A stretch of DNA of 16,104 nt from Betaproteobacteria bacterium RIFCSPLOWO2_02_FULL_62_17 (GCA_001770355.1 MEQV01000321.1:1-16104); one strand, 5' to 3'. Shown: positions 1 through 7,913, counted from the first letter of the stretch. Notes: generated by a model not told the origin, from the letters alone. Translations and numbers: made by a program.

Positions 1-895
1 TCGCCTTGAACAGCTGGTTCAGTTCCGCGTTCAGCGCCTTGCGGTTTTTGGAGCGCTCCGCCGCGCCCTTGTAATCGGGGTGGTTGGCCAGTTCCTCCTT
101 GCCCAGCGCCTTGCACAGGCGCCCCCACATGGCCTGTCCGAGCGAGTTGATGTTGATGTAGCCGTCGCTGGAGCTATAGGCGGAAGTCGGCATGCCCACC
201 GGGTGATCGTTGCCGACCTGGCCGGCCACTTCGCCTTTCATCAGGTAACGCGCCGCCTGGAAATCGAGCAGGGCAATCTGCGACTGCAGCAGGTTCGATT
301 GCACCCACTGCCCTTCTCCCGAGAACTGCCGCTCGAGCAGCGCCGTCATCACGCCGATGCAGGCCAGGTACCCGGCGGTCATGTCAGCCACCGCAGCCCC
401 GGCGCGCATCGGGCCTTCGCCGGGTCTGCCCGTGACCATCATCAGGCCGCCCATGCCCTGCGCGATCTGATCGAAACCCGGCCGCGTCGCATACGGGCCG
501 TCCTGGCCAAAGCCGGAAATGCTCGCGAGCACGATTCCCTTGTTGGCCTTTTTCAGCGATTCGTAGTCGATGCCGAGGCGATCCTTGACATCGGGGCGGT
601 AGTTCTCCGCCACCACGTCGGCGTCCTTCACCATTTTCATGAAGATCGCGAGGCCACGCGGATCCTTGAGGTTAAGCGTCATGGAACGCTTGTTGCGGTG
701 CAGGTTCTGCATGTCGAAACCGTGGCGGTCGCCGGTCATGCCGTCATTGCGCTCGGCCTCGGGCGGCGTTTCGATCTTGATGACATCGGCGCCAAAATCG
801 GCGAACTGCTTGATGCAGGTGGGGCCGGCGCGCACGCGCGTGAGATCCAGCACGCGAAAACGCGACAGGGCGGAGGAAGCGGGCATATGCGGCAT
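1..895 (-). CDS. CaiB/BaiF class III CoA-transferase (copy 1), C-terminus outside window
   Basis: Class III CoA-transferases move CoA between carboxylic acids through a covalent aspartyl-CoA intermediate. 298 codons are visible from an ATG at 895 (protein begins MPHMPASSALSRFRVLDLTR); the stop lies beyond the window start. Family features seen: the N-terminal Rossmann-like segment (RVLDLTRVRAGPTCIKQFADFGADVIKIE split around residues 14-42), QNLHRNKRSMTLNL near 63-76, SGFGQDGPYA near 127-136, and AGAAVADMTAG near 165-175, where D171 aligns with the catalytic Asp of formyl-CoA transferase. It is a close paralogue of the next gene upstream (1035-2219), about 80% identical over the first 110 residues by my count, with a two-residue insertion near 49-50. 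It probably follows that gene in one transcript across a 139-bp spacer. The acyl substrate cannot be read from sequence. Confidence 0.93.
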   Translation of the reverse strand, partial: MPHMPASSALSRFRVLDLTRVRAGPTCIKQFADFGADVIKIETPPEAERNDGMTGDRHGFDMQNLHRNKRSMTLNLKDPRGLAIFMKMVKDADVVAENYRPDVKDRLGIDYESLKKANKGIVLASISGFGQDGPYATRPGFDQIAQGMGGLMMVTGRPGEGPMRAGAAVADMTAGYLACIGVMTALLERQFSGEGQWVQSNLLQSQIALLDFQAARYLMKGEVAGQVGNDHPVGMPTSAYSSSDGYININSLGQAMWGRLCKALGKEELANHPDYKGAAERSKNRKALNAELNQLFKA

Positions 896-966
896 GAATG
901 GCTCTATTCAAGGAATGGGAAACGCGGCCGGAACGCTTATCAACGCCGAACCGCGGACTGCGCCAG

Positions 967-972
967 ATTGTA
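967..972 (-). promoter_or_regulatory. possible -10 box upstream of CoA-transferase copy 1
   Basis: Read on the minus strand this is TACAAT within GCGCTACAATCTGG, 71 bp before the ATG at 895. I find no good -35 hexamer at 16-18 bp spacing. It may be an internal promoter between the tandem CoA-transferases, or chance. The remainder of the 896-1034 spacer shows no other clear signal. Confidence 0.25.
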
Positions 973-1034
973 GCGCAGGGCTCTTGATCCGCAGGTCCGG
1001 GTCAGCGCCGTGAAAGCAAGCACTGCTCGCGTTT

Positions 1035-2219
1035 TCAGAGCGCGCCCTGGCCGTGCAGCGCCTTAATCTCCGCATCCGAAAAACCCAGTTCCGCCAGCAC
1101 CTCGTCGGTATGCTCACCCATCTCGGCGGTGGCGCGCACGATCGAAGCCGGCGTGCGCGACAGGCCGACCGCCTGAGCGAGGATGCGCATCTCGCCAAGG
1201 CGCGGATGCTTCACCGGCGCCGCGGCCTTGAGGTGTTTCACCTGCGGATCATCGAATACCTGGTCCATGGTGTAGATCGGGCCGCAAGGCACGCCCGCGG
1301 CGTTCAGCAGTTCAATCCACTGCGTGGAGGTTTTTGCCGAGAAGATCGCGTTCAGTTCCTGCTTCAGCAGTTCGCGGTTCCTGGAGCGCGCCGGGCCGGT
1401 GGCAAACTCCGCGCGATCGGCCAGCTCCGGATGGCCCACCGCATCGCACAGGCGCAGCCAGAGATTCCCCGGTGAACTCAGATTGAGATAGCCATCCTTG
1501 GTCAGGTAGGCCGAGGTCGGCATGAAAGTCGGGTGATCGTTGCCCACTTGCTGCGCTACCTGGCCCTCGACCAGATAGCGCACCGCCTGAAAATCAAGCA
1601 GCGCGATCTGCGCCTGCAACAAGCTGGCTTGCACCCACTGGCCGATCCCGGACCGCGAACGCTCATAGAGCGCGGTGAGGATGCCGACGCTGGCGAGAAA
1701 TCCGGCGGTCATGTCGGCCACCGCGGCCCCAGCGCGCATTGGCCCCTCGCCCGGCTTGCCGGTCACCATCATGAGTCCTCCCATGCCCTGCGCGACCTGG
1801 TCGAGGCCGGCGCGTCTGGCATAGGGGCCATCCTGGCCGAAGCCGGAAATGCTGGCGAGGATGATGCGCGGATTCAGCTTCGCGAGCGACTCGTAATCGA
1901 TGCCGAGGCGAGATTTCACATCGGGCCGGTAGTTCTCCACCACGATGTCCGCGCCCGCGACCATGCGCATGAACAGCGCGAGTCCACCGGGGTGTTTGAG
2001 ATTGAGTGTCATGCAACGTTTGTTGCGATGCAGGTTCTGGAAATCCGAGCCATCGCGATCGCCGGTGATGCCGTCGCCTGCTTCGGCAGGGGCCTCGATC
2101 TTGATTACGTCGGCGCCGAAGTCGGCAAGCTGCTTCACGCAGGTGGGACCGGCGCGGGCACGGGTCAGGTCGAGAACGCGCAGGCGGGAAAGGGCGGTGG
2201 AGGCGGGAATATGGGGCAT
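1035..2219 (-). CDS. CaiB/BaiF class III CoA-transferase (copy 2)
   Basis: Complete 394-residue class III CoA-transferase, a usual length for the family. The ATG at 2219 gives MPHIPASTALSRLRVLDLTR, matching the paralogue's start. Visible blocks: the N-terminal nucleotide-binding segment at 13-43, QNLHRNKRCMTLNL at 61-74, ENYRPDVKSRLGIDYESL at 95-112, SGFGQDGPYA at 125-134, and RAGAAVADMTAG at 162-173 with D169 in the position of the catalytic aspartate. The C-terminal part (about 225-340) carries the second CaiB segment, with HPELADRAEFATGPARSRNR. It is divergent from a Bug/TctC receptor gene, suggesting that an imported carboxylate is activated by CoA transfer. The ribosome-binding site is poor. 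Tandem duplication with the downstream copy is evident; whether substrates differ is unknown. Confidence 0.95.
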   Translation of the reverse strand: MPHIPASTALSRLRVLDLTRARAGPTCVKQLADFGADVIKIEAPAEAGDGITGDRDGSDFQNLHRNKRCMTLNLKHPGGLALFMRMVAGADIVVENYRPDVKSRLGIDYESLAKLNPRIILASISGFGQDGPYARRAGLDQVAQGMGGLMMVTGKPGEGPMRAGAAVADMTAGFLASVGILTALYERSRSGIGQWVQASLLQAQIALLDFQAVRYLVEGQVAQQVGNDHPTFMPTSAYLTKDGYLNLSSPGNLWLRLCDAVGHPELADRAEFATGPARSRNRELLKQELNAIFSAKTSTQWIELLNAAGVPCGPIYTMDQVFDDPQVKHLKAAAPVKHPRLGEMRILAQAVGLSRTPASIVRATAEMGEHTDEVLAELGFSDAEIKALHGQGAL

Positions 2220-2388
2220 GGCTCGCGTGTATGCAAAGGGTCAACAGCGAGCATACCTTGATGCTGCACTGCACGCCTTTCGCGCGAACAAGGGGATGTA
2301 TGCGCGTGAATAAATGAGTAGACTTGCGCCATCAGAGGCCAAAGAGCCTGCCGGGGTCACACTGCAATCCAACACAGGAGTGAGGGAA
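2220..2388. promoter_or_regulatory. divergent promoter region with repeated GTATGC half-sites
   Basis: This 169-bp spacer separates the CoA-transferase pair (minus) from the Bug receptor (plus), so both promoters should lie here. GTATGC occurs at 2229-2234 and 2298-2303, and its complement GCATAC at 2251-2256; the first and third sites form an inverted pair with a 16-bp spacer. A second inverted pair, GCTCGC at 2221-2226 and GCGAGC at 2247-2252, overlaps it. Such an arrangement could be an operator, but no regulator gene is adjacent and no convincing -35/-10 pair is seen. AGGAG at 2376-2380 is the ribosome-binding site of the plus-strand gene. Confidence 0.3.
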
Positions 2389-3372
2389 ATGAAAATTCAT
2401 TGCATGAAATCCATGTCGCGCGTGTTGCTCGCGACCGCTTTGCTGGGCATGGCGCCCGCGGTACTGGGACAGGCCTGGCCTTCCAAGCCGGTGCGCATTC
2501 TCAACCCCTTCCCTGCCGGCGGCGGCACCGACACTTTCGTGCGCCCGTATGCCGTGAAGATGTCGCAGGCATTCGGCCAGCAGTTCATCGTCGAGAACCA
2601 GGGCGGCGCGGGCGGCACCGTGGGCGCGCGTAACGCCGCACGCGCAGGCGGCGACGGCTACACGCTGTTTTCCGGCGCGGTGCACCACACCATCGCCGAG
2701 AGCTTCTACCCCAATCGCGGCTATGTGCTGGAAAAGGATTTCATGCCCATCTCCATGCTTTCCGCGGTGCCCAACGTCGTGGTCATCCATCCCAAGCATC
2801 CGTTCAAGACGCTGGGCGAACTCATCACCTATGCCAAGGCGAATCCGGGCAAGCTCAATTTCGGCTCGGCGGGGCCGGGCACCTCACATCACCTGGGCGG
2901 TGAATTGTTCGGCATCGTCACCGGCGTGAAGCTGGTGCACGTGCCCTACCAGGGCGCGGGCCCGCTGATGCTGGGCCTGGTTTCGGGCGTGGTGGACATG
3001 GCCTTCGACGGCATGGGCACCTCGGCCAACCAGATCAAAGCGGGCAAGATTCGTCCGCTCGCATTGACGGTGGCACAGCGCTCGCCGCTGTTGCCCGACG
3101 TTCCCACCGCCGCCGAAGCCGGCGTCCCCGGCTTCCAGGTGAGTTCCTGGTACGGCATGTGGGCAGTGAGCGGCACACCGCAACCGGTGATCGGCCGCCT
3201 GCATGCGGAGACGGTGAAATTCCTTCAGCAGCAGGACATCAAGGACATCTGGACCTCTCAGGGCGCAGAAGCCGGCGGCCAGCCGCCCGATCAGTTCGCC
3301 ACCATGATTCGTGGCGAAATCACCAAATGGGCGAAGGTGGTCAAGGACGGCAATATCAAACTGGCGCAATAA
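2389..3372 (+). CDS. Bug/TctC-family periplasmic solute-binding protein (copy 1)
   Basis: Extracytoplasmic receptor of the tripartite tricarboxylate transporter family (Bug proteins), which binds small carboxylates in the periplasm. I place the start at the ATG at 2389 because AGGAG lies 8 bp upstream and the product then opens with a signal peptide (MKIHCMKSMSRVLLATALLG, cleavage probably near VLG-QA at 27-28); an in-frame ATG at 2314 would give an unlikely N-terminal extension. The mature protein has PVRILNPFPAGGGTD at about 34-48, IVENQGGAGGTVGARNAA at 67-84, and the GPGTSHHLGGELF ligand-pocket region. Length is 327 residues, typical. No TctA/TctB genes are nearby, so it may serve a distant transporter. 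It is divergent from the CoA-transferase pair, which suggests a shared substrate, an inference only. Confidence 0.93.
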   Translation: MKIHCMKSMSRVLLATALLGMAPAVLGQAWPSKPVRILNPFPAGGGTDTFVRPYAVKMSQAFGQQFIVENQGGAGGTVGARNAARAGGDGYTLFSGAVHHTIAESFYPNRGYVLEKDFMPISMLSAVPNVVVIHPKHPFKTLGELITYAKANPGKLNFGSAGPGTSHHLGGELFGIVTGVKLVHVPYQGAGPLMLGLVSGVVDMAFDGMGTSANQIKAGKIRPLALTVAQRSPLLPDVPTAAEAGVPGFQVSSWYGMWAVSGTPQPVIGRLHAETVKFLQQQDIKDIWTSQGAEAGGQPPDQFATMIRGEITKWAKVVKDGNIKLAQ

Positions 3373-3400
3373 CCCCGCAAAACCGGAAAGCTTCAGAACA

Positions 3401-3447
3401 GGGGAAGAGGGAGTCCCCCGAATTTTGGTAACTGCGCCCCCGTTACC
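3401..3447. terminator. weak inverted repeats between convergent receptor genes
   Basis: The 114-bp convergent spacer holds GGGG (3401-3404) with CCCC (3415-3418), followed by a short TTTT (3423-3426), then GGTAAC (3427-3432) with GTTACC (3442-3447) around a 9-base loop. Neither hairpin has a proper T-tract on either strand. They may serve as a modest bidirectional terminator; the evidence is structural only. Confidence 0.25.
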
Positions 3448-3486
3448 CCCATCGCCCCGAGCTTATCTAACTGCGGAGCGGTGTGG

Positions 3487-4458
3487 TTACTCCTGCGGCG
3501 GGATCTTCGCGTCGCGCACCACCCTCGCATAGGTCGCGGCATCGGCCTGAAAGCGCGCGTTGAATTCCTGCGGCGTGTTGCCGATGCCCTCGAATCCCTG
3601 CTTGGCGAAGCGCTCGCGGATATCGGGGAGCGCGATGACTTTTGCCACTTCCTGCTGGAAGCGCGCCATGGTTTCGCCGGGCACGCCCGCGGGAACAAAA
3701 AGGCCCATCCAGCTGCCGGTCTCAAAACCGGCAACACCGTTCTCGGCCATGGTGGGCACATCGGGAAGGAGCGCCGAGCGCTTGCTGCCGGTGACACCCA
3801 GCGGCCTGAGACGCCCTCCCTGGATGTGGTTGATGACGCTGATCACGGCCACCAGGCCCAGTTGCACCTCGCCACCGAGCATCGCCGCCACCTGCGGCGC
3901 ATCGCCCTTGTAAGGGATGTGCAGGAAATCGGTTTTCAGCGCCAGGTTGAGCATCTCGATCAACAGGTGCGTGGAGGTGCCGGTGCCGGTGGTGCCGTAG
4001 CTGATGCTGGCGGGTTTGGCCTTCGCGAGATTAATCAATTGCGCGAAACTGCCCACGCCGAGCTTGGGATTCACCGAGAGCACCAGCGGGTGCGCGGTGA
4101 TCTGCGTGAGGGGGACAATATCCTTGTGCGGATCGTAGGGGAGCTTGCGATAGGTGCTGGGCGTAACCGCGAGCGCGATGGTTGCGAGCAGCGTGGTGTG
4201 TCCGTCGGGCGGGGATTTGGCCACCATATCGGCGGCGATGATGCCGCCCGCGCCGGGGCGATTCTCCACCACCACCGGCTGCTTCCACGCGTCGCCGAGT
4301 TTCTGCCCGACCATGCGCCCGACGGTGTCGACAGCGCCGCCCGGCGCGAAGGGGACGATGATGCGCACCGGCTTGGCCGGAAAATTTTGCGCGGACGCAG
4401 ATACGGCGACTGTCAATGACGCGGCGATGGCGCCGGCTGTTATGGCAATGCGTTTCAT
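3487..4458 (-). CDS. Bug/TctC-family periplasmic solute-binding protein (copy 2)
   Basis: A second tripartite tricarboxylate receptor, 323 residues. The N-terminus MKRIAITAGAIAASLTVAVS followed by ASA-Q is a classic Sec signal peptide with cleavage near 23/24. The mature start FPAKPVRIIVPFAPGGAVDT and VVVENRPGAGGIIAADMVAK (about 62-81) are Bug hallmarks; GTTGTGTSTHLLIEML marks the ligand-binding loop. The ATG at 4458 has AGGAA just upstream. It is only moderately similar to copy 1, so it is a family member and not a recent duplicate. It is convergent with copy 1 and lies downstream of the NYN-protein gene, separated by a GC-rich hairpin, so it probably has its own promoter. The ligand is unknown. 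Confidence 0.94.
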   Translation of the reverse strand: MKRIAITAGAIAASLTVAVSASAQNFPAKPVRIIVPFAPGGAVDTVGRMVGQKLGDAWKQPVVVENRPGAGGIIAADMVAKSPPDGHTTLLATIALAVTPSTYRKLPYDPHKDIVPLTQITAHPLVLSVNPKLGVGSFAQLINLAKAKPASISYGTTGTGTSTHLLIEMLNLALKTDFLHIPYKGDAPQVAAMLGGEVQLGLVAVISVINHIQGGRLRPLGVTGSKRSALLPDVPTMAENGVAGFETGSWMGLFVPAGVPGETMARFQQEVAKVIALPDIRERFAKQGFEGIGNTPQEFNARFQADAATYARVVRDAKIPPQE

Positions 4459-4501
4459 GGAGATTCCTTGTTCAGCGCCGACCGGATTAAAACAATGTCG
4501 C

Positions 4502-4536
4502 GCCCGCCCGGCTAGTCCTTGCTCGCCCGGGCGGGC
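4502..4536 (-). terminator. GC-rich stem-loop spanning the stop codon of the NYN gene
   Basis: Perfect 10-bp inverted repeat: GCCCGCCCGG at 4502-4511 and CCGGGCGGGC at 4527-4536, with a 15-base loop holding the TAG of the NYN gene. On the minus strand it is followed, after about 8 bases, by TTGTTTTAA. The displaced T-rich run makes it a plausible but imperfect intrinsic terminator. Confidence 0.45.
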
Positions 4537-5336
4537 TGGACGATCTGCCCGCCGGATTTCTCGTCGCGCTCCAGGCGCAGCAGCTTACGTTTCTCCGCCT
4601 CCTCGAGCAGCTCGGAAAACGCGCGAAAACCGTAGTACGACTCGTTGAATCCGGGCTGGCGGCGTTTCAGGGCCTGCTTCACCATCGAGCCCCACACTTT
4701 CTCGCCCTCGCCGCGCTCGGCAATGAGGGCCTCGACGGTCTCGAGCACCAGGTCCAGCGCTTCCTGCTGCTTGTCCTCGCCCGCCGAGGGCGCCCCCTTG
4801 GCCGGCGCGGCAGCGCGCTTCTCGGTGCGCTTGCTCGCGGCGCGGCGCTTGACCTCGTCCTCGCGCACCAGGTCGTCGTAAAAAATGAATTCGTCGCAGT
4901 TGGAGATCAGCAGGTCGGAAGAAGAATTTTTCACCCCTACGCCGATCACCGTCTTGGCGTTCTCGCGCAGCTTGGACACCAGCGGCGAAAAATCCGAGTC
5001 GCCGCTGATGATGACAAAAGTGTCCACGTGCGCCTTGGTGTAGCAAAGGTCCAGCGCATCCACCACCATGCGGATGTCCGCCGAATTCTTGCCCGACTGG
5101 CGCAGGTGCGGAATCTCGATCAGCTCGAAACTGCCCGCATGCATGTCGACCTTGAATTCCTTGTAGCGCTCCCAGTCGCAGTAGGCCTTTTTTACGACGA
5201 TCGAGCCTTTGAGCAGCAGCCGCTCGAGGACTTTGCCGATGTCGAACTTGGCGTATTTGGCGTCGCGCACGCCCAGGGCGACGTTCTCGAAGTCGCAAAA
5301 CAGCGCCATGCTGCGGGTGTCGGGCGATGTGGCCAT
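4512..5336 (-). CDS. NYN-domain (LabA/DUF88-like) protein with C-terminal OST-HTH/LOTUS-like domain
   Basis: 274-residue two-domain protein. The N-terminal 10-155 region is an NYN domain (PIN-like nuclease fold): ALFCDFENVALG with D15, NSADIRMVVDALD with D87 and D93, and IISGDSDFSPLVSKLRE with D113 and D115 supply the acidic residues expected of a metal-dependent RNase. A basic, Ala-rich linker follows (about 163-188, KRRAASKRTEKRAAAPAKG). The 190-265 region, with VLETVEALIAERGEGEKVWGS..VKQAL..RQPGFNESYYGFRAFSELLE..., resembles the OST-HTH/LOTUS RNA-binding winged helix often fused to NYN domains. The start at 5336 has GGAG upstream; a second ATG eight codons inside the protein is less likely. 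It lies downstream of the TauE-like permease gene with a 51-bp gap. An RNA target or physiological role is not known from sequence. Confidence 0.9.
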   Translation of the reverse strand: MATSPDTRSMALFCDFENVALGVRDAKYAKFDIGKVLERLLLKGSIVVKKAYCDWERYKEFKVDMHAGSFELIEIPHLRQSGKNSADIRMVVDALDLCYTKAHVDTFVIISGDSDFSPLVSKLRENAKTVIGVGVKNSSSDLLISNCDEFIFYDDLVREDEVKRRAASKRTEKRAAAPAKGAPSAGEDKQQEALDLVLETVEALIAERGEGEKVWGSMVKQALKRRQPGFNESYYGFRAFSELLEEAEKRKLLRLERDEKSGGQIVQPARASKD

Positions 5337-5387
5337 CAGGAGCTCCGAATCATATGAGCGTCGATCCTAGCATGGCCACAGGGATCT

Positions 5388-6137
5388 TCACTGAAACACG
5401 CGCCACAGCAGCGATCCCCCAGCCAGCAGCAGCACCACGCCGATGGCGCGCCCGAGCTGCGCGCGCGTGATCGCCAGATGCGCGCGGCTGCCCACCCACA
5501 GGCCCAGCGCGCCAAAGGGAAGCAGCAGTACAAAGGTGAAGAACTCCTTCGTAAGGAACAGCCCCGCCAGCGCGAACAGGAACAGGCGACTGCCCACCGA
5601 GAAGAACACCACGGTGGCCACGGTGGCGCGCAACTGCGCCTTGTCGGTGAGGCGGCGCGCGAGATAGATCTGGTAGGGCGGCGCCCCGATGCCGAACAGC
5701 GCCCCGCAGGCGCCGCCGATGAAGCCCGCGACATACGCCCAGCCGGGCCTCGCGCTCACGCGCGGGACCGGGTCGGCGAAGGTCAACATCCCGAAGAAAA
5801 TCGCCGCGCTGCCCAGAATGACCAGCAGCGCATTGCGCGGCAACGATACCAGCAGCGTCACCCCGGCCAGCGCGCCGAGGAACGCCATCGGGATCATGCG
5901 GTGCAGCTCGGCGCGAACCAGATCGCGCTTGCTGCTGCGGTTGATGGCGAGCGCCGCCGAGAGATCGAGCGCCGAGGCCACCGGCATCAGGAAGGTCATC
6001 GCCCACACGTGCGAGACCACCGGAATGACGAGGTAGCCGGCGCCCGAGCCGATCAGGCCGAAAACAATGTAGCCGATGAAGACCATGAACGCCGCCAGCC
6101 AGAAGAATTCCGGCACCAGCTCGGCGAGTTCGCTCAT
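5388..6137 (-). CDS. TauE/SafE-family membrane permease
   Basis: 249-residue polytopic membrane protein of the sulfite exporter TauE/SafE (DUF81) family. Hydrophobic segments are visible near residues 12-35, 40-60, 78-98, 103-120, 132-155, 170-195, 200-222 and 228-246. The first family repeat shows FIGYIVFGLIGSGAGYLVIP; the second repeat shows AGFIGGACGALFGIGAPPYQ, both with the glycine-rich motif typical of the family. Members export or import sulfite, sulfoacetate and other small anions; the substrate here cannot be inferred. It starts 18 bp after the DUF2721 gene ends, so the two are probably co-transcribed, with the NYN gene following. Confidence 0.9.
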   Translation of the reverse strand: MSELAELVPEFFWLAAFMVFIGYIVFGLIGSGAGYLVIPVVSHVWAMTFLMPVASALDLSAALAINRSSKRDLVRAELHRMIPMAFLGALAGVTLLVSLPRNALLVILGSAAIFFGMLTFADPVPRVSARPGWAYVAGFIGGACGALFGIGAPPYQIYLARRLTDKAQLRATVATVVFFSVGSRLFLFALAGLFLTKEFFTFVLLLPFGALGLWVGSRAHLAITRAQLGRAIGVVLLLAGGSLLWRVFQ

Positions 6138-6155
6138 GCGCCGCGCCGCGCGCGG

Positions 6156-6596
6156 CTAGCGGATCGGGCTGCGAGCACCGCTTACCGCGAGAAAAATTTC
6201 ACGCAGAAACACGCCCAGACTGCCGGTCAGCGCGAGCATCGCCAACACAAAGATGGCGGCGACCCAGCGTGCCAGATCGAGCGCAATCAGCGCATCGACA
6301 AAAGCGAGCGCGATCAGCAGGCACACGAAGATCGCACACAGCACGGCCAGTGCAATGGCCGCATAAATTAGGCGAATACGCTGTTCCACGTCCAACAATT
6401 CTTCGCGCGCCCTGGCGGCGACCTGCGCCTCCGGATCGAGCAAGTGACTGGCGAGCACGCGCCGCCGGTCCACCGAGCGCCCCAGCCGGTTGGTGAGCAC
6501 CGCCAGCAGCGTGCCCACCGCGGTGAGCAGAAACACCGGCGCGACCGCGAGCTGGATGACGTGGGGAATGTCGGAGAAGGTGCTCGAGGAAAACAT
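6156..6596 (-). CDS. DUF2721 family membrane protein
   Basis: 146-residue protein of the DUF2721 family, function unknown. It has an N-terminal hydrophobic helix (IQLAVAPVFLLTAVGTLLAV at about 14-33), a charged cytoplasmic stretch with NRLGRSVDRRR and a helical segment REELLDVEQRIRLIYAAI, then two further membrane helices (about 76-100 and 107-134). The pattern PVFLLTAVGTLL...NRLGR...R...L is the signature of the family. First gene of the DUF2721, TauE-like, NYN group. Its 139-bp upstream gap after pilU contains no clear promoter or terminator. Confidence 0.87.
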   Translation of the reverse strand: MFSSSTFSDIPHVIQLAVAPVFLLTAVGTLLAVLTNRLGRSVDRRRVLASHLLDPEAQVAARAREELLDVEQRIRLIYAAIALAVLCAIFVCLLIALAFVDALIALDLARWVAAIFVLAMLALTGSLGVFLREIFLAVSGARSPIR

Positions 6597-6735
6597 GTGG
6601 GCGGTTCAGCCTGCTGATGCACCATAACGATCGCGTCGGATGAACGGTGTTCGGGAAGCACGCGCGGGATGATCGGCGCGCGAGCGTCCGTTCCATCCAG
6701 CGCATCTGAGTCCGCGCGCGCAGCGCGTCCGGGCC

Positions 6736-7872
6736 TCAGACAATGTTGAGATGCTCGATGCCCGCGTTGGGATCGCGATCCTTGGAACTCTTGGATTGGA
6801 GCTTGATCATCAGGCGCAGATCATTGACCGAGTCGGCGTTGCGCAAGCCATCCTCATAGGTGATCTTGCCTTCCTCGTAAAGATCAAAAAGATGCTGGTC
6901 GAACGTCTGCATGCCCAGCTCGCGCGACTTCTTCATGATCTCCTTGATCTCCTGCACCTGGCCCTTGAAGATCAGGTCCGCAATCAAGGGCGAGTTGAGC
7001 ATGATTTCCACCGCGGCGGCACGGCCCTTGCCCTCTTTCAGGGGCACCAGGCGCTGCGCCACCAGGGCTCTGAGGTTCAGCGACAAGTCCATCAAAAGCT
7101 GCGCGCGGCGCTCTTCGGGGAAGAAGTTGATGACCCGGTCCAGCGCCTGGTTGGCGCTGTTGGCATGCAGCGTCCCCAGGCACAGGTGGCCGGTTTCGGC
7201 GAACGCGATCGCGTGCTCCATGGTCTCCTTGTGGCGGATTTCGCCGATCAGAATCACATCGGGGGCCTGGCGCAGGGTGTTGTGAAGCGCACTTTCCCAG
7301 GACAGGGTATCCACGCCCACCTCGCGCTGGGTAATAAGGCTGCTCTTGTGCGGATGCACGTATTCAATCGGGTCCTCGATGGTGATGATGTGGCCGAACT
7401 GGTTTTTGTTGCGATGGTCGATCATTGCCGCGAGCGAAGTCGACTTGCCCGAGCCGGTGCCGCCCACCATGATCACCAGACCCCGCTTGGTCATGATCAC
7501 GTCTTTGAGCACCGGCGGCAGGCCCATCTTGTCGAAATCGGGAATGGTGGTGGTGATGACGCGCATCACCAGCCCTATCACCCCCTGCTGCACGAAGGCG
7601 TTGCAGCGGAAGCGGCCGATGCCCGCCGGCGCGATGGCGAAGTTGCACTCCTTGGTCGCTTCGAACTCGGCCGCCTGCTTATCGTTCATGATCGAGCGCG
7701 CCAGCTCGCTGGTGTGGGAGGCGCTGAGCACCTGGTTGGACATCGGCGTCATCTTGCCGTCCACTTTCATCGCCGGCGGGAAGCCCACCGTGATGAAAAG
7801 GTCCGAACCCTTCTTCGCCAGCATCGCGCGAAGTAGGCTGTACATGAACTCCGTGGCTTGTCCGCGATCCAT
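6736..7872 (-). CDS. pilU: type IV pilus twitching motility ATPase PilU
   Basis: PilT-like hexameric ATPase that assists PilT in retracting type IV pili at the inner-membrane base. I choose the ATG at 7872 (MDRGQATEFMYSLLRAMLAK) since GGAGAA lies 8 bp upstream; a start at 7920 would add 16 unlike residues. The 378-residue length is usual for PilU. Motifs: Walker A GGTGSGKST at 137-145, Asp box HIITIEDPIE at 161-170, Walker B DVILIGEIR at 205-213, His box TGHLCLGTLHANSA at 227-240, and the PilU-type C-terminus with LIFKGQVQEIKEIMKKS near 300-316. It follows pilT on the same strand across a 164-bp spacer holding a palindromic element and a possible promoter. Confidence 0.96.
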   Translation of the reverse strand: MDRGQATEFMYSLLRAMLAKKGSDLFITVGFPPAMKVDGKMTPMSNQVLSASHTSELARSIMNDKQAAEFEATKECNFAIAPAGIGRFRCNAFVQQGVIGLVMRVITTTIPDFDKMGLPPVLKDVIMTKRGLVIMVGGTGSGKSTSLAAMIDHRNKNQFGHIITIEDPIEYVHPHKSSLITQREVGVDTLSWESALHNTLRQAPDVILIGEIRHKETMEHAIAFAETGHLCLGTLHANSANQALDRVINFFPEERRAQLLMDLSLNLRALVAQRLVPLKEGKGRAAAVEIMLNSPLIADLIFKGQVQEIKEIMKKSRELGMQTFDQHLFDLYEEGKITYEDGLRNADSVNDLRLMIKLQSKSSKDRDPNAGIEHLNIV

Positions 7873-7904
7873 TTTAAATGTTCTCCAGAATCTGATAACG
7901 CCTT

Positions 7905-7913
7905 TATATACCA
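7905..7913 (-). promoter_or_regulatory. possible extended -10 promoter for pilU
   Basis: On the minus strand this reads TGGTATATA, a good extended -10 (TGn plus TATATA), about 33 bp upstream of the pilU ATG. No consensus -35 is seen at standard spacing, which extended -10 promoters can tolerate. It would let pilU be transcribed apart from pilT. The palindromic repeat at 7931-7976 lies just upstream of it. Confidence 0.35.

Noticed and set aside
80..973. Long plus-strand open frames opposite the CoA-transferases (here and at 1533-2261)
   Set aside because: They are antisense shadows of GC-rich coding sequence: arginine/histidine-rich, unlike any family, with the true homology on the minus strand.
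2286..2303. GAACAAGGGG followed by ATGTATGC, similar to the edge of the palindromic element
   Set aside because: Only about ten bases match and no hairpin is present; too short to call a third copy.
3395..3426. GAACAGGGG...CCCCC...ATTTT in the convergent spacer as a third element copy
   Set aside because: The G and C runs match but the TACAAG/CTTGT stem ends and flanks do not; probably an ordinary weak terminator.
3481..4419. Long plus-strand open frame opposite the second Bug receptor
   Set aside because: The minus strand gives a clean signal peptide and Bug motifs; the plus-strand product is low-complexity His/Arg/Gly-rich.
6751..7836. Long open frames opposite pilU and pilT (also 8235-9098)
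   Set aside because: Both are mirror frames of strongly conserved ATPases and carry no recognisable domain.
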